This document shows positions 24,712 through 32,664 of a stretch of 41,573 bases of DNA, piece by piece. This stretch comes from Mediterraneibacter glycyrrhizinilyticus (GTDB lineage Bacteria; Bacillota; Clostridia; Lachnospirales; Lachnospiraceae). Where the stretch lies: the NCBI RefSeq assembly GCF_016902345.1, contig NZ_JACJLR010000030.1, forward strand, positions 1-41,573, read 5' to 3'. Position numbers and translations under genes: made by a program. The notes below the pieces were generated by a model. That model had not been told where the DNA came from. It did not search any database and saw nothing but the letters and a program-made list of their open reading frames with translations. Position 1 is the first letter of the stretch; each line of letters starts with the position of its first letter.

Positions 24712-25301
24712 AGCAGCACCTCCATGTATTTTTTTAAGTCTTTTATTACATGAAGCCGCTCGGCATATACTGCAAGTAATCTTAAATTTTTCTCCCTGCA
24801 TGCAGCATAATTTTTGACAGCAGCAATCACAGTTTCTTCATCTACCCGATTTCTTGACCGGATCAGGTCGCACACTGTACGTTCTGGATCATAACATCTC
24901 ACATAATTTCCAAATGTCGTTTTTTTCTCGATCACCCCCAGCTGATGCAGTTCAGGTTTGATATAATAACAGCAGCATTCATCCTTCAAAGAATGCGGTA
25001 GAGTTGCATTACTCGGGATTGTCACTGAATGCAAAAATGGTGTCCTGTCCGATAAACTGTCCAGGAATAATGCTGTATCATGAGAAAAAACTATCTTTTC
25101 TGATCTCAGCATCATTGTATACATGTCATCATGAGCGGAATCAGGAAGCACATATACTCCTTGCCTGCTTCGTTCCAACAGACCTTCTTTTACATATTTT
25201 GTGAGCAGTGTTTTTGAAAACCCCAGTTTAATAACCTGAGAGGTGGTGATCATATTATTATTTTTTAAAAGTTCCTCATATATTTTTGAATTGATCTTCA
25301 T
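24708..25301 (-). CDS. abiEi: AbiEi family antitoxin
   Basis: A 197-aa antitoxin of the type IV AbiE system. The N-terminal winged-helix (MITTSQVIKLGFSKTLLTKY, then RSRQGVYVLP) binds DNA, and the C-terminal part carries the family motif YDPERTVCDLIR. AbiEi proteins repress their own promoter by binding inverted repeats; a perfect one lies just upstream at 25345-25390. ATG at 25301 follows AAGGGGTG. The antitoxin is intact while its toxin is deleted, so its remaining role would be repression of its own operon, including the phosphatase. Confidence 0.92.
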   Translation of the reverse strand: MKINSKIYEELLKNNNMITTSQVIKLGFSKTLLTKYVKEGLLERSRQGVYVLPDSAHDDMYTMMLRSEKIVFSHDTALFLDSLSDRTPFLHSVTIPSNATLPHSLKDECCCYYIKPELHQLGVIEKKTTFGNYVRCYDPERTVCDLIRSRNRVDEETVIAAVKNYAACREKNLRLLAVYAERLHVIKDLKKYMEVLL

Positions 25302-25334
25302 ACTTTCACCCCTTCAGTTTATTTTTATATAGAC

Positions 25335-25390
25335 ATATTATTTTATTTCTTCATAAAAGTCAACTTTATATTTGACTTTTATGAAGAAAT
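25335..25390 (-). promoter_or_regulatory. abiE promoter inside a 19-bp perfect inverted repeat operator
   Basis: Arms 25345-25363 and 25372-25390 are perfect inverted repeats (minus-strand arm TTGACTTTTATGAAGAAAT) around 8 bp. On the minus strand -35 TTGACT (25358-25363) and -10 TAATAT (25335-25340) are 17 bp apart, a near-consensus promoter 34 bp before the abiEi ATG. The -35 is one end of an operator arm, so a bound dimer would block polymerase. A partial third arm (TTTCTTTATAAAAATAA) starts at 25400. AbiEi is the expected repressor by family knowledge. Confidence 0.85.
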
Positions 25391-25406
25391 TATATTTAGT
25401 TTCTTT

Positions 25407-25458
25407 ATAAAAATAACCCTCATCAGCAAAATCCATCATTCTGCCAAATGAAGGTTAT
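25407..25458 (-). terminator. Intrinsic terminator of the cobalamin operon
   Basis: Immediately after cobS, minus-strand ATAACCTTCAT (448-458 of 25400s) pairs with ATGAGGGTTAT (413-423) as an 11-bp stem with one G-U pair. Inside is a second 7-bp stem (GCAGAAT with ATTTTGC), and TTTTTAT follows. This is a textbook intrinsic terminator. It separates bcp-cob transcription from the abiE unit, and its tail overlaps the partial third operator arm. Confidence 0.85.
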
Positions 25459-25463
25459 CAATC

Positions 25464-26228
25464 TCATCCTATCCCCCTGCTCAGCACTGCTCCCGCAAGC
25501 ATCGCCAGTTCACAGACCTGAAGGAAATACCCTGCCAGATCCCCGGTGATCCCTCCAAACTGTTTCCTGCTCATCCTGTAATAATAGAGAAAAACAAGGA
25601 GGGCCGCCGGGATCACGATCACAGCCGTTCTCCAGGAAAGAATCAGCATCCCGCCTCCGCAGGCACATGCCCACAGGATCAGCACAACACGGACCCGGAA
25701 TTTCTGCGCTCCATCCTGAAAGGTCCGCAGGAGTCCGCTGTTCTTCGCCGCCTGAAAGCTCACCACAGAGATTCCGCTCAAAGACCTGGAAAGCATGTAA
25801 GTGCAGGCGATCACAGGAAGGAGTTCCTCAGTCACCTCGCTCCACAGAGCAACGTCCGCCAGGAAATACACACACAGCCCGATCACAGCGAACGCGCCTG
25901 TGTTCGGATCCTTGAGTATCTCCAATTTCTTTTCCCTGTCCCCATAAGAACTGAGGGCGTCCACTGTATCCGCAAATCCATCCAGATGGATCCCCCCTGT
26001 CACAAGCACGGGGATCAGCGTCATCACAATGGCAAAGAACAGCTTCCCGCAGGACGTATATCTCAGGAGAAGGGAGCCGATGAGAAGCTGGAGTGCTCCT
26101 GTCACCGCACCCACAACAGGGAAAAAGCACATCGCATACTTCATATTTTTTTCGTTCCAGTCCACCATAGGGACCGGGATCTTAGAATACATGGATATGG
26201 CGATCGCCAGCGATCGAAACAGGTACAT
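25464..26228 (-). CDS. cobS: Adenosylcobinamide-GDP ribazoletransferase CobS
   Basis: The membrane enzyme that joins adenosylcobinamide-GDP with alpha-ribazole (phosphate) to give cobalamin (phosphate). GGIHLDGFADTVDAL, the metal-binding Asp-rich motif, and PNTGAFAVIGL are diagnostic. Several hydrophobic helices are visible, and about 254 aa is the family norm. The start is uncertain: GTG 26240 lies almost on top of AGGAG, while ATG 26228 is 13 bp from it; I prefer 26228. It follows cobT within a few bases and is the last gene before the operon terminator. Confidence 0.95.
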   Translation of the reverse strand: MYLFRSLAIAISMYSKIPVPMVDWNEKNMKYAMCFFPVVGAVTGALQLLIGSLLLRYTSCGKLFFAIVMTLIPVLVTGGIHLDGFADTVDALSSYGDREKKLEILKDPNTGAFAVIGLCVYFLADVALWSEVTEELLPVIACTYMLSRSLSGISVVSFQAAKNSGLLRTFQDGAQKFRVRVVLILWACACGGGMLILSWRTAVIVIPAALLVFLYYYRMSRKQFGGITGDLAGYFLQVCELAMLAGAVLSRGIG

Positions 26229-26242
26229 TTTATCCCACACTC

Positions 26243-27313
26243 CTACTCAAATTCTTCATACTGCTCCACCTTGATCTCCTCAAAGGTACTCATCTTCAGA
26301 TAGACAGAGAGTCCCATGTCCAGAAGGGGCATCGCCGCCACCGCGCCGCTCCCTTCCCCGAGAGACATGTTACAGTCAAGGAACGGGGAAAGTCCCAGAG
26401 CATCCAGGACCATCCCGCCTGCCGTCTCCCCTGATCTGTGGGAGGCGAGCATATAATCCGCACACTCCGGTACCATGCGTACCGCGCACAGAGCTGCCGC
26501 GGAAGAGATAAAGCCGTCGATCATGACAGGGATGTGACAGATCGCGCCGCCTAAGAATACCCCGGCCAGTCCTGCGATATCCAGCCCTCCCACTTTTGAA
26601 AGAACGTCCAGCACATCCTTTCTGTCCGGCTGGTTCAGACGGATGGATTCCCGGATGACATGGACTTTGCGTTTCAGCCCCTCAGAACTGAGCCCTGCTC
26701 CGCGCCCGGTGACATCCTCCGCGTCCTGATCCAGGAGAACGGATACAACTGCACTGCTGGTGGTCGTATTCCCGATCCCCATCTCTCCTGTGGCAAGGAT
26801 ATCGTACCCTTTTCCCACAAGTTCCCTGACGATATGGATGCCGTTTAACACAGCCTGTGCCGCATCCTCTCTCGTCATGGCAGGTTCTTTCATCATATCT
26901 TTTGTGCCATATGAAACCTTATACCCTGATCTGGTGACTGCGGGCACATCCGACGCCATCCCGATATCTACCGGGAACAGATCTGTCCCTGCCACTTCCG
27001 CCATCAGGCAGACGCTGGTGGCTTTCTTAGTGAAATTCTCAGCCACGATCGCCGTGACCTCCTGCCCGGTCTGGGTGACGCCTTCCGCCACCACGCCGTT
27101 ATCGGCACACATGATCACAAGGCCTTTCCTGTCAAGGCTGTAGACGGACTTTCTCTTGATCCCTGCGATCCGGATGACCGCGTCCTCCAGTTTTCCAAGG
27201 CTGAAAAGAGGCTTTCCTACTGACTTCCACCTCTCCTTTGCCTTCTCCATGCTCTCCCGGTCCGCCGGGATGATCTGTTTTAACTCTTCTTTCAGTTTTT
27301 CTTCCTCGGTCAT
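26243..27313 (-). CDS. cobT: Nicotinate-nucleotide:dimethylbenzimidazole phosphoribosyltransferase CobT
   Basis: The cytosolic enzyme that makes alpha-ribazole 5'-phosphate from a lower-ligand base and nicotinate mononucleotide. CADNGVVAEGVTQT, EMGIGNTTTSSAV and MSLGEGSGA (with E320, the expected catalytic glutamate) are the family motifs, and 356 aa is the usual length. ATG at 27313 is 65 bp after cbiA and the gene runs nearly into cobS. Whether the natural base is dimethylbenzimidazole or another base cannot be told from sequence. Confidence 0.97.
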   Translation of the reverse strand: MTEEEKLKEELKQIIPADRESMEKAKERWKSVGKPLFSLGKLEDAVIRIAGIKRKSVYSLDRKGLVIMCADNGVVAEGVTQTGQEVTAIVAENFTKKATSVCLMAEVAGTDLFPVDIGMASDVPAVTRSGYKVSYGTKDMMKEPAMTREDAAQAVLNGIHIVRELVGKGYDILATGEMGIGNTTTSSAVVSVLLDQDAEDVTGRGAGLSSEGLKRKVHVIRESIRLNQPDRKDVLDVLSKVGGLDIAGLAGVFLGGAICHIPVMIDGFISSAAALCAVRMVPECADYMLASHRSGETAGGMVLDALGLSPFLDCNMSLGEGSGAVAAMPLLDMGLSVYLKMSTFEEIKVEQYEEFE

Positions 27314-27378
27314 CTATCTTCCCCGTCCTATCTTTATTTTTAATTTCCCCGCTCTGTCATTCAGTTCTGCTCTGTTGT

Positions 27379-28917
27379 CTATTTCTGCCTCATCTTTTCT
27401 TCTTTTCTGGACGCGCATCTTGCCACAAAACGCTCTGCAAAAGCTTTCATGGACGGCAGATACAGATGCGGATATCCTGCAAACAGATTTCCCTTCATAT
27501 GGATACAGTTCCACTTCCTGCGCCCATCCGGCTTCACTGCCACACAGTCTGCACCGCTGTCCGTACTGTCCCAATAATGGAACTCATGTCCCCGGATCGA
27601 TTCTCCGGGCAGAAGATACCCCTCTTCCACCGCATCGCTCTGAGGTCCCACTGCATCTGAAATCCCGTCGCCCGATCCGCCCTGCACTTCAAGATTCACA
27701 TATCCGAACCGTACCAGTCTCCCTGTCGGAAAAGCCTTTCCCCGGATCTGACCCACAAGAGGATAGACATTCCCTTCCCTGTCCTCCATCTCCTCATGGA
27801 GATACATAAATCCTCCACACTCGGCAAGACAGGGCATTCCATCCTGAAGCGCAGTCCTGACAGATGAGAGCATATCCCTGTTTTCCGCCAGCTCCTTTCC
27901 GTGAAGTTCCGGATATCCGCCGCCCAAAAGGAGTCCGTCCAGATCCTCGGGGATCATTCTGTCCCGCAGAGGACTGAACGGGATGAGGGTACATCCCAGA
28001 TCTTCCAGCAGGTTCAGATTGTCCTTGTAGTAAAAACAGAACGCCTCGTCCCTGGCGATGCCGATCCGCAGTCCGCTTCCGGACAGCGTCCCGCCTTCGT
28101 TCTTCAAAGAACTCTCCCCGGCGACCGCAGCGGCTTCCCCGGCGGTCCGCCGCACCAGTTCAAGATCCACCGTCCGGCTCAGCAATTCTCCGGTTTTCTG
28201 GATCTGATCTTTCAATCCCTCCATCTCCTGCGGGGTCACAAGCCCCAGGTGGCGGCTCTCCATGCAGAAGCAGGGATCCTCCGGAAGATATCCGACCACC
28301 GGGATATCAAGATTCATACTGTGAAGTTTCCTCTCCAGCATCTCTTTGAGCCTGGGATAGAGCATGTCTGACACCCGGTTCAGGAGGATCCCCTGAATAT
28401 TACTGTCTTCACGGAACTCTGACATTCCTTTTACCACTGCTGCCAGGGAGAGGGCGGCTCCCCGTGCAGGAAGGACCAGCAGTACCGGAAGCCCCAGTGT
28501 CCGCGCCACATCGTAGGAACTTGCCTTCTCCGTATCCAGCGCCATCCCGTCATAATACCCCATCACGCCTTCAACGACTGCGATATCTGCTCCTTCGGTG
28601 TGCCTTTGATAGCCCCGGATCAGTTCCTCTTTGTCTGAGAAAAACAGATCCAGATTTTTTGAATCGACCCCCAGCACCTCCCGATGGAACATGGGGTCAA
28701 TGTAATCCGGACCACACTTACACGCCCGTACATTCATCCCTTTTCCCTGAAGTGCCGCCATCAGGGCACACGCCGCCGCTGTCTTTCCGCTCCCGCTGGC
28801 AGGGGCTGCGAGCAGGATCCCCGGAGTCCTTCTCCCAGGTTCTCCGGATGGATTCTCTGAAAACTTTGGGCAGCTTTCTTTTTTATTCCTCCCCCTATAT
28901 TTTCCCCGATCTGCCAT
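27379..28917 (-). CDS. cbiA: Cobyrinate a,c-diamide synthase CbiA
   Basis: An ATP-dependent amidase that converts the a and c carboxylates of cobyrinate with glutamine. The P-loop APASGSGKT (38-46) and GVMGYYDG belong to the DTB-synthetase-like half. LAECGGFMYLHEEM carries the nucleophilic cysteine of the glutaminase half, and EGYLLPGESIRGHEFHY lies near the end. The chain of 512 aa includes a hydrophilic N-terminal extension of about 30 residues before the P-loop. ATG at 28917 shares a base with the cbiET stop (TGATG); a TTG one codon earlier is possible. Confidence 0.95.
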   Translation of the reverse strand: MADRGKYRGRNKKESCPKFSENPSGEPGRRTPGILLAAPASGSGKTAAACALMAALQGKGMNVRACKCGPDYIDPMFHREVLGVDSKNLDLFFSDKEELIRGYQRHTEGADIAVVEGVMGYYDGMALDTEKASSYDVARTLGLPVLLVLPARGAALSLAAVVKGMSEFREDSNIQGILLNRVSDMLYPRLKEMLERKLHSMNLDIPVVGYLPEDPCFCMESRHLGLVTPQEMEGLKDQIQKTGELLSRTVDLELVRRTAGEAAAVAGESSLKNEGGTLSGSGLRIGIARDEAFCFYYKDNLNLLEDLGCTLIPFSPLRDRMIPEDLDGLLLGGGYPELHGKELAENRDMLSSVRTALQDGMPCLAECGGFMYLHEEMEDREGNVYPLVGQIRGKAFPTGRLVRFGYVNLEVQGGSGDGISDAVGPQSDAVEEGYLLPGESIRGHEFHYWDSTDSGADCVAVKPDGRRKWNCIHMKGNLFAGYPHLYLPSMKAFAERFVARCASRKEEKMRQK

Positions 28918-30185
28918 CAAGCTTCACCTCTCTCATCCGCGGTCTCCCCGCCTGCTGAAATGATATAGACCGGATTCATTCCCGTCATCATATGATAGCG
29001 TCCCAGTTCCCGGGACCTGGCCACGGACATCTGAACGATCTCCGGCTGTTTCAGGAGCCCTTCCTCCACTGCTTCCATCGCCTCTTTCACCGTTTCCAGG
29101 GAAATGGCATTGATCACAATACGCGCACTTTTATTCTTCTCCAGGACACAGGAAAGGATCTCCCGCAGATTTCCTGAACTTCCTCCAACAAACACATGGG
29201 TCGGAACTTCCAGATCTGCCAGTATCTCCGGAGCCTCGCCCCGGATGATCCGGATCCCGTCTGTCCGGAATTTCTTCCGGTTCTCCCGGATCAGTTCCAG
29301 TGCTTCCGGATTCTTCTCCACCGCATAGACCCGGATCTGTTCTCCGGAACGGGCAGCTTCCACCGATACCGAACCTGTCCCCGCACCCACATCCCAGACC
29401 ACAGCATCCTCCGTGAGCTGGAGCCTTGCAATGCTGACCGCCCGGATTTCTTCCTTTGTCATGGGAACTTTTCCACGAATGAACTCCTTATCCTGGACAT
29501 GGGCACATCTGCTTTTTGCCGGATACGGGTTTTCTATCAGCACAGTACAAAGTCCCTCCAGGTCCTCCTCCTCAAGTTCCGGAAGTTTTCCGGAAACGAT
29601 CCTCTCGTCTTCATAGGAAAGCCTGCTGCCGGAATGGATCACCACGTCTTTCATCCCATATTCCCTCAATCTCCCCAGCACTGTCTTCCCGCTCTGGGGG
29701 CTTCCCAGAAGCAGGAAAGTTTTCCGGTTCCTTTCCACTGTCTGAATGAAATTTCCATCTTTTCCATGGAGGCTGACAAGCGCCCCATCTTCCCAGGAAG
29801 TCTGCAGTTTTGCCGCAAGATAGATTACAGAAGAGATTCCCGGGACCATCTCGATCCGGCACTCTGCATCCCTTTCCTGAAGCGTCTCCCTCAGCCTTCT
29901 CGCGCCACTGTAAAATCCGGTATCCCCGGAGAGCAGCACTGCGACACTCCTGTACTCCGGGTGTTCTTCTATATAACAGGCAATCTCTGCAGGACGGTAT
30001 TCTGAGAACATGGGTCTCTGCTCTGACAAGGGATCAGCACAGATCCCGCGCGCACAATCCAGCATCCTCTTGGCCCCGATCAGACAGTCACAGGAGCGGA
30101 TGATCTTCTGTGCCTGCACCGTCACTCCCTCTCCTGTTCCCATACCGATCCCAACAAGGAAAATCCTCTGTTCCTTCTCACACAT
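28917..30185 (-). CDS. cbiET: Bifunctional CbiE-CbiT, cobalt-precorrin-7 C5-methyltransferase and C15-methyltransferase/decarboxylase
   Basis: A fusion equivalent to CobL. Residues 1-222 are the tetrapyrrole methylase CbiE (FLVGIGMGTGEGVT, VAVLLSGDTGFYSGAR). Residues about 233-410 are the class I methyltransferase CbiT, with the SAM motif VWDVGAGTGSVSVEAA (263-278) and VFVGGSSGNL. Together they methylate C5 and C15 and remove the acetate carboxylate at C12. The gene overlaps cbiH by 8 bp at its start and cbiA at its end, so all three are coupled. Confidence 0.96.
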   Translation of the reverse strand: MCEKEQRIFLVGIGMGTGEGVTVQAQKIIRSCDCLIGAKRMLDCARGICADPLSEQRPMFSEYRPAEIACYIEEHPEYRSVAVLLSGDTGFYSGARRLRETLQERDAECRIEMVPGISSVIYLAAKLQTSWEDGALVSLHGKDGNFIQTVERNRKTFLLLGSPQSGKTVLGRLREYGMKDVVIHSGSRLSYEDERIVSGKLPELEEEDLEGLCTVLIENPYPAKSRCAHVQDKEFIRGKVPMTKEEIRAVSIARLQLTEDAVVWDVGAGTGSVSVEAARSGEQIRVYAVEKNPEALELIRENRKKFRTDGIRIIRGEAPEILADLEVPTHVFVGGSSGNLREILSCVLEKNKSARIVINAISLETVKEAMEAVEEGLLKQPEIVQMSVARSRELGRYHMMTGMNPVYIISAGGETADERGEA

Positions 30186-30909
30186 CTTTATACCCTCTCG
30201 GCGTCACCATTCTGCCGTTTAATTCCATCGTCTTTGAATTTCCGATAAAGACGGTTGTGAACATATCCGTCTGCGTCGTTTTCAGCCGTTCCAGAGAAAG
30301 GATCTCACAGGACTCTCCCTCTCTTCCGATATTGCGCACGATACCGCAGACAGTCTCCGGCGCCCTGTGTTTTAAAATGATCCCGCACGCTCTCTCCAGA
30401 TGATCCGCACGCTTTTTACTGGAAGGATTGTAGAGGCAGATAACAAAATCCGCCTCCGCTGCTGCGTCCAGTCTCTTCTCGATCAGCTCCCACGGAGTCA
30501 GAAGGTCGCTTAAACTGATCACGGCAAAATCATGCATCAGCGGAGCGCCCAGGACAGCCGCCCCGCCGGAAGCCGCCGTGATCCCCGGCACTACCTCGAT
30601 GCCGACCTCCGGATACTCTTTCCCGATCTCACAGATCAGTCCCGCCATACCATAGATCCCTGCATCTCCACTGCACACCATTGCCACATCCTGCCCTTTT
30701 TCTGCCTCCTCAAACGCCATACGGCAGCGGTCTGCCTCCTTGCGCATCGGGGTAGTTAAAAATACTTTGTCCGGGAACTGATCCCGGATCAAGTCAATGT
30801 ACACTGTATATCCGATGATGACCGGGCAGTGTTCCAGAACTTGTTTCGCCCTGATGGTCATCTGGTCCGCCGCTCCCGGTCCCAAGCCCGTCACATAAAT
30901 CTTGCTCAT
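30178..30909 (-). CDS. cbiH: Cobalt-precorrin-3B C17-methyltransferase CbiH
   Basis: A 243-aa SAM-dependent tetrapyrrole methylase for the ring-contraction step. VTGLGPGAADQMTIRAK at the N-terminus, VCSGDAGIYGMAG and VVPGITAASGGAAVLGAPL identify CbiH/CobJ. FAVISLSDLLTPW is characteristic of this member rather than of CbiF or CbiL. It follows cbiF after 75 bp and overlaps cbiET. CbiG, the usual partner in ring opening, is not in the window. Confidence 0.96.
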   Translation of the reverse strand: MSKIYVTGLGPGAADQMTIRAKQVLEHCPVIIGYTVYIDLIRDQFPDKVFLTTPMRKEADRCRMAFEEAEKGQDVAMVCSGDAGIYGMAGLICEIGKEYPEVGIEVVPGITAASGGAAVLGAPLMHDFAVISLSDLLTPWELIEKRLDAAAEADFVICLYNPSSKKRADHLERACGIILKHRAPETVCGIVRNIGREGESCEILSLERLKTTQTDMFTTVFIGNSKTMELNGRMVTPRGYKDV

Positions 30910-30983
30910 CTTTTCTGTCCCTCTTCTTTCTTTGCTCTGATGTGGCTCTTTCGCCGTCCCCCGCTCGCCGCACTGCTTTTCTC

Positions 30984-31841
30984 TTACCTTGACTGGAGAT
31001 TTCTCCTGTCAGAGAGCATTCTTTCTTCCGTATGGGCGGAAACTTTCTTCTCTTCTTTGTAGACAGGATCTTTTTCCTTCTCTGCATGAACACTTGCTTT
31101 CCGAAACTCCGTCGTAAAAGAAGGATCATAAAGCTTCGAGCGCTCATACTCGCCGTCCAGCACCCTGCCGACCACGATCAGCGCAGTCTTTGTCACACCT
31201 TCCGCCTCTGCCGTCTGCGCCAGTTCCGCCACAGTGCAGCGCAGCACCTTTTCCTCCGGCCAGGTCGCCTTATATACGATCGCCGCAGGAGTATCCTCCG
31301 GATACCCTCCCAGGATCAGTTCTTCGGAGAGTTTTCGAAGCATCCCTGTGCTTAAAAATATGACCATGGTAGCCTGATGTGCTGCAAAACTCCGGATCGA
31401 TTCCTTCTCCGGAACCGGCGTCCTGCCTGCCATCCTGGTGATGACCACAGACTGAGAGATCCCAGGGAGCGTATATTCCGCCTCAAGCGCAGCTGCCGCG
31501 CCGCTGAAAGAACTCACTCCCGGACACACCTCATAGGAGATCCCGCACCGGTCCAGCTCGTCCATCTGCTCCCGGATCGCACCGTACAGGCAGGGGTCGC
31601 CTGTGTGGAGGCGGACGATCTCCTTTCCTTCTTTCTGCCCCCTCTTCATCACTTCCATGACTTCTTCCAGCGTCATTCTCGCGCTGTTATATCTCTCGCA
31701 TTCTTCCCTGCACACCGAGAGAAGTCCCGGATTCACAAGTGATCCTGCGTAGATCACGATATCTGCCGCCTGGAGCAGACGCTGTCCCCTCACAGTGATC
31801 AGGTCTTCCGCTCCCGGTCCGGCTCCCACAAATGTAATCAT
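30984..31841 (-). CDS. cbiF: Cobalt-precorrin-4 C11-methyltransferase CbiF
   Basis: A SAM-dependent methylase acting on C11. FVGAGPGAEDLITVRG, YAGSLVNPGLL, RLHTGDPCLYGAIREQMDEL and CPGVSSFSGAAAALEAEYTL are close to the CbiF/CobM consensus. The catalytic body ends near RSKLYDPSFTTEFR (about 248). The remaining 37 or so residues are a charged tail (many Lys and Glu) not usual for the family, probably disordered. ATG at 31841 overlaps the cbiL stop as ATGA. Confidence 0.96.
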   Translation of the reverse strand: MITFVGAGPGAEDLITVRGQRLLQAADIVIYAGSLVNPGLLSVCREECERYNSARMTLEEVMEVMKRGQKEGKEIVRLHTGDPCLYGAIREQMDELDRCGISYEVCPGVSSFSGAAAALEAEYTLPGISQSVVITRMAGRTPVPEKESIRSFAAHQATMVIFLSTGMLRKLSEELILGGYPEDTPAAIVYKATWPEEKVLRCTVAELAQTAEAEGVTKTALIVVGRVLDGEYERSKLYDPSFTTEFRKASVHAEKEKDPVYKEEKKVSAHTEERMLSDRRNLQSR

Positions 31842-32605
31842 ATCCTCTCTCCTCCTCCCGGCTTTTTCTCTTTTACGATGAGCAGGGAGTAATATCCCGC
31901 CTGCTCCGGTATCTCCTCTGCGGACAGATAAACTTTTTCATTTTTCATCCCGCAGTTTTCCACCATCTCTGCCTCCAGCTCTTTTTCCATCAGGAGTTCC
32001 TTCACATCCGTCATCTTTTTTCCGGCTTTCATCAGTACCTTTGTACCCGGAAGTCCCAGACCTTCTTCGATCTGATAAGACGCCGGAAGGATATGCAGTT
32101 CCTGACGGTTCTCCGCAAGAGAGATATCCATTCGCGCCGCCGCTGCACAGAAAGAAGGGATCCCCGGCACAAGTTCCGTGGGATATCCCTTTTTCTTCAG
32201 CCTTTTATGCACATACATACAGGTGGAATAGACTGTCGGATCCCCCAGCGTAAGGAATACCACATCCATCCCTTCTTTCAGTATATCAGCCACAGCGTCC
32301 GCATCCATGTCATGGATCTTTTTCAGCCTCTCCCTTTCCTTGATCATCGGCATCGGAAGAAAGATGCGATCCTTTTCTTCCACTTCCGGTACCGCTCCCC
32401 GGGCGATGCCAAATGCCACACACCGGTCAAGATATTCCCCATACCGGCTCTTGTCCCCCGCTTTCTCATAGACCGGTCCTTCCAGGCTGCCGTCCGATAC
32501 CGGGATGGCGATCACACTGCACTCCCGGATCGCATGGACCGCCTTTAGCGTCATCAGTTCCGGATCTCCCGGCCCTACTCCCACTCCTGTAAATGTTCCG
32601 CTCAT
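31838..32605 (-). CDS. cbiL: Cobalt-precorrin-2 C20-methyltransferase CbiL
   Basis: A SAM-dependent methylase for C20, the first dedicated methylation after precorrin-2. GVGVGPGDPELMTLKA, FLTLGDPTVYSTCMYV and VPGIPSFCAAAARM fit CbiL/CobI. I choose ATG 32605 (255 aa), which starts right before the SAM-binding strand and has GGAG about 10 bp upstream. The frame extends to 32638 but those residues are basic and unlike the family. It lies 60 bp after cbiD and overlaps cbiF. Confidence 0.95.
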   Translation of the reverse strand: MSGTFTGVGVGPGDPELMTLKAVHAIRECSVIAIPVSDGSLEGPVYEKAGDKSRYGEYLDRCVAFGIARGAVPEVEEKDRIFLPMPMIKERERLKKIHDMDADAVADILKEGMDVVFLTLGDPTVYSTCMYVHKRLKKKGYPTELVPGIPSFCAAAARMDISLAENRQELHILPASYQIEEGLGLPGTKVLMKAGKKMTDVKELLMEKELEAEMVENCGMKNEKVYLSAEEIPEQAGYYSLLIVKEKKPGGGERI

Positions 32606-32664
32606 TTCTGGTCTGCTCCTCCTGTATCTTTTTCCCACTTAACGTCACTCTCCGCTTTTGCCGG

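Noticed and set aside
25372..25400. Plus-strand promoter from the second TTGACT of the abiE palindrome
   Set aside because: The -35 is perfect by symmetry but no acceptable -10 lies 16-18 bp downstream, and no plus-strand gene follows.
27314..27574. Minus-strand 86-codon ORF at the cbiA-cobT junction
   Set aside because: It lies mostly within cbiA in another frame, and its composition and lack of a binding site mark it as a shadow.
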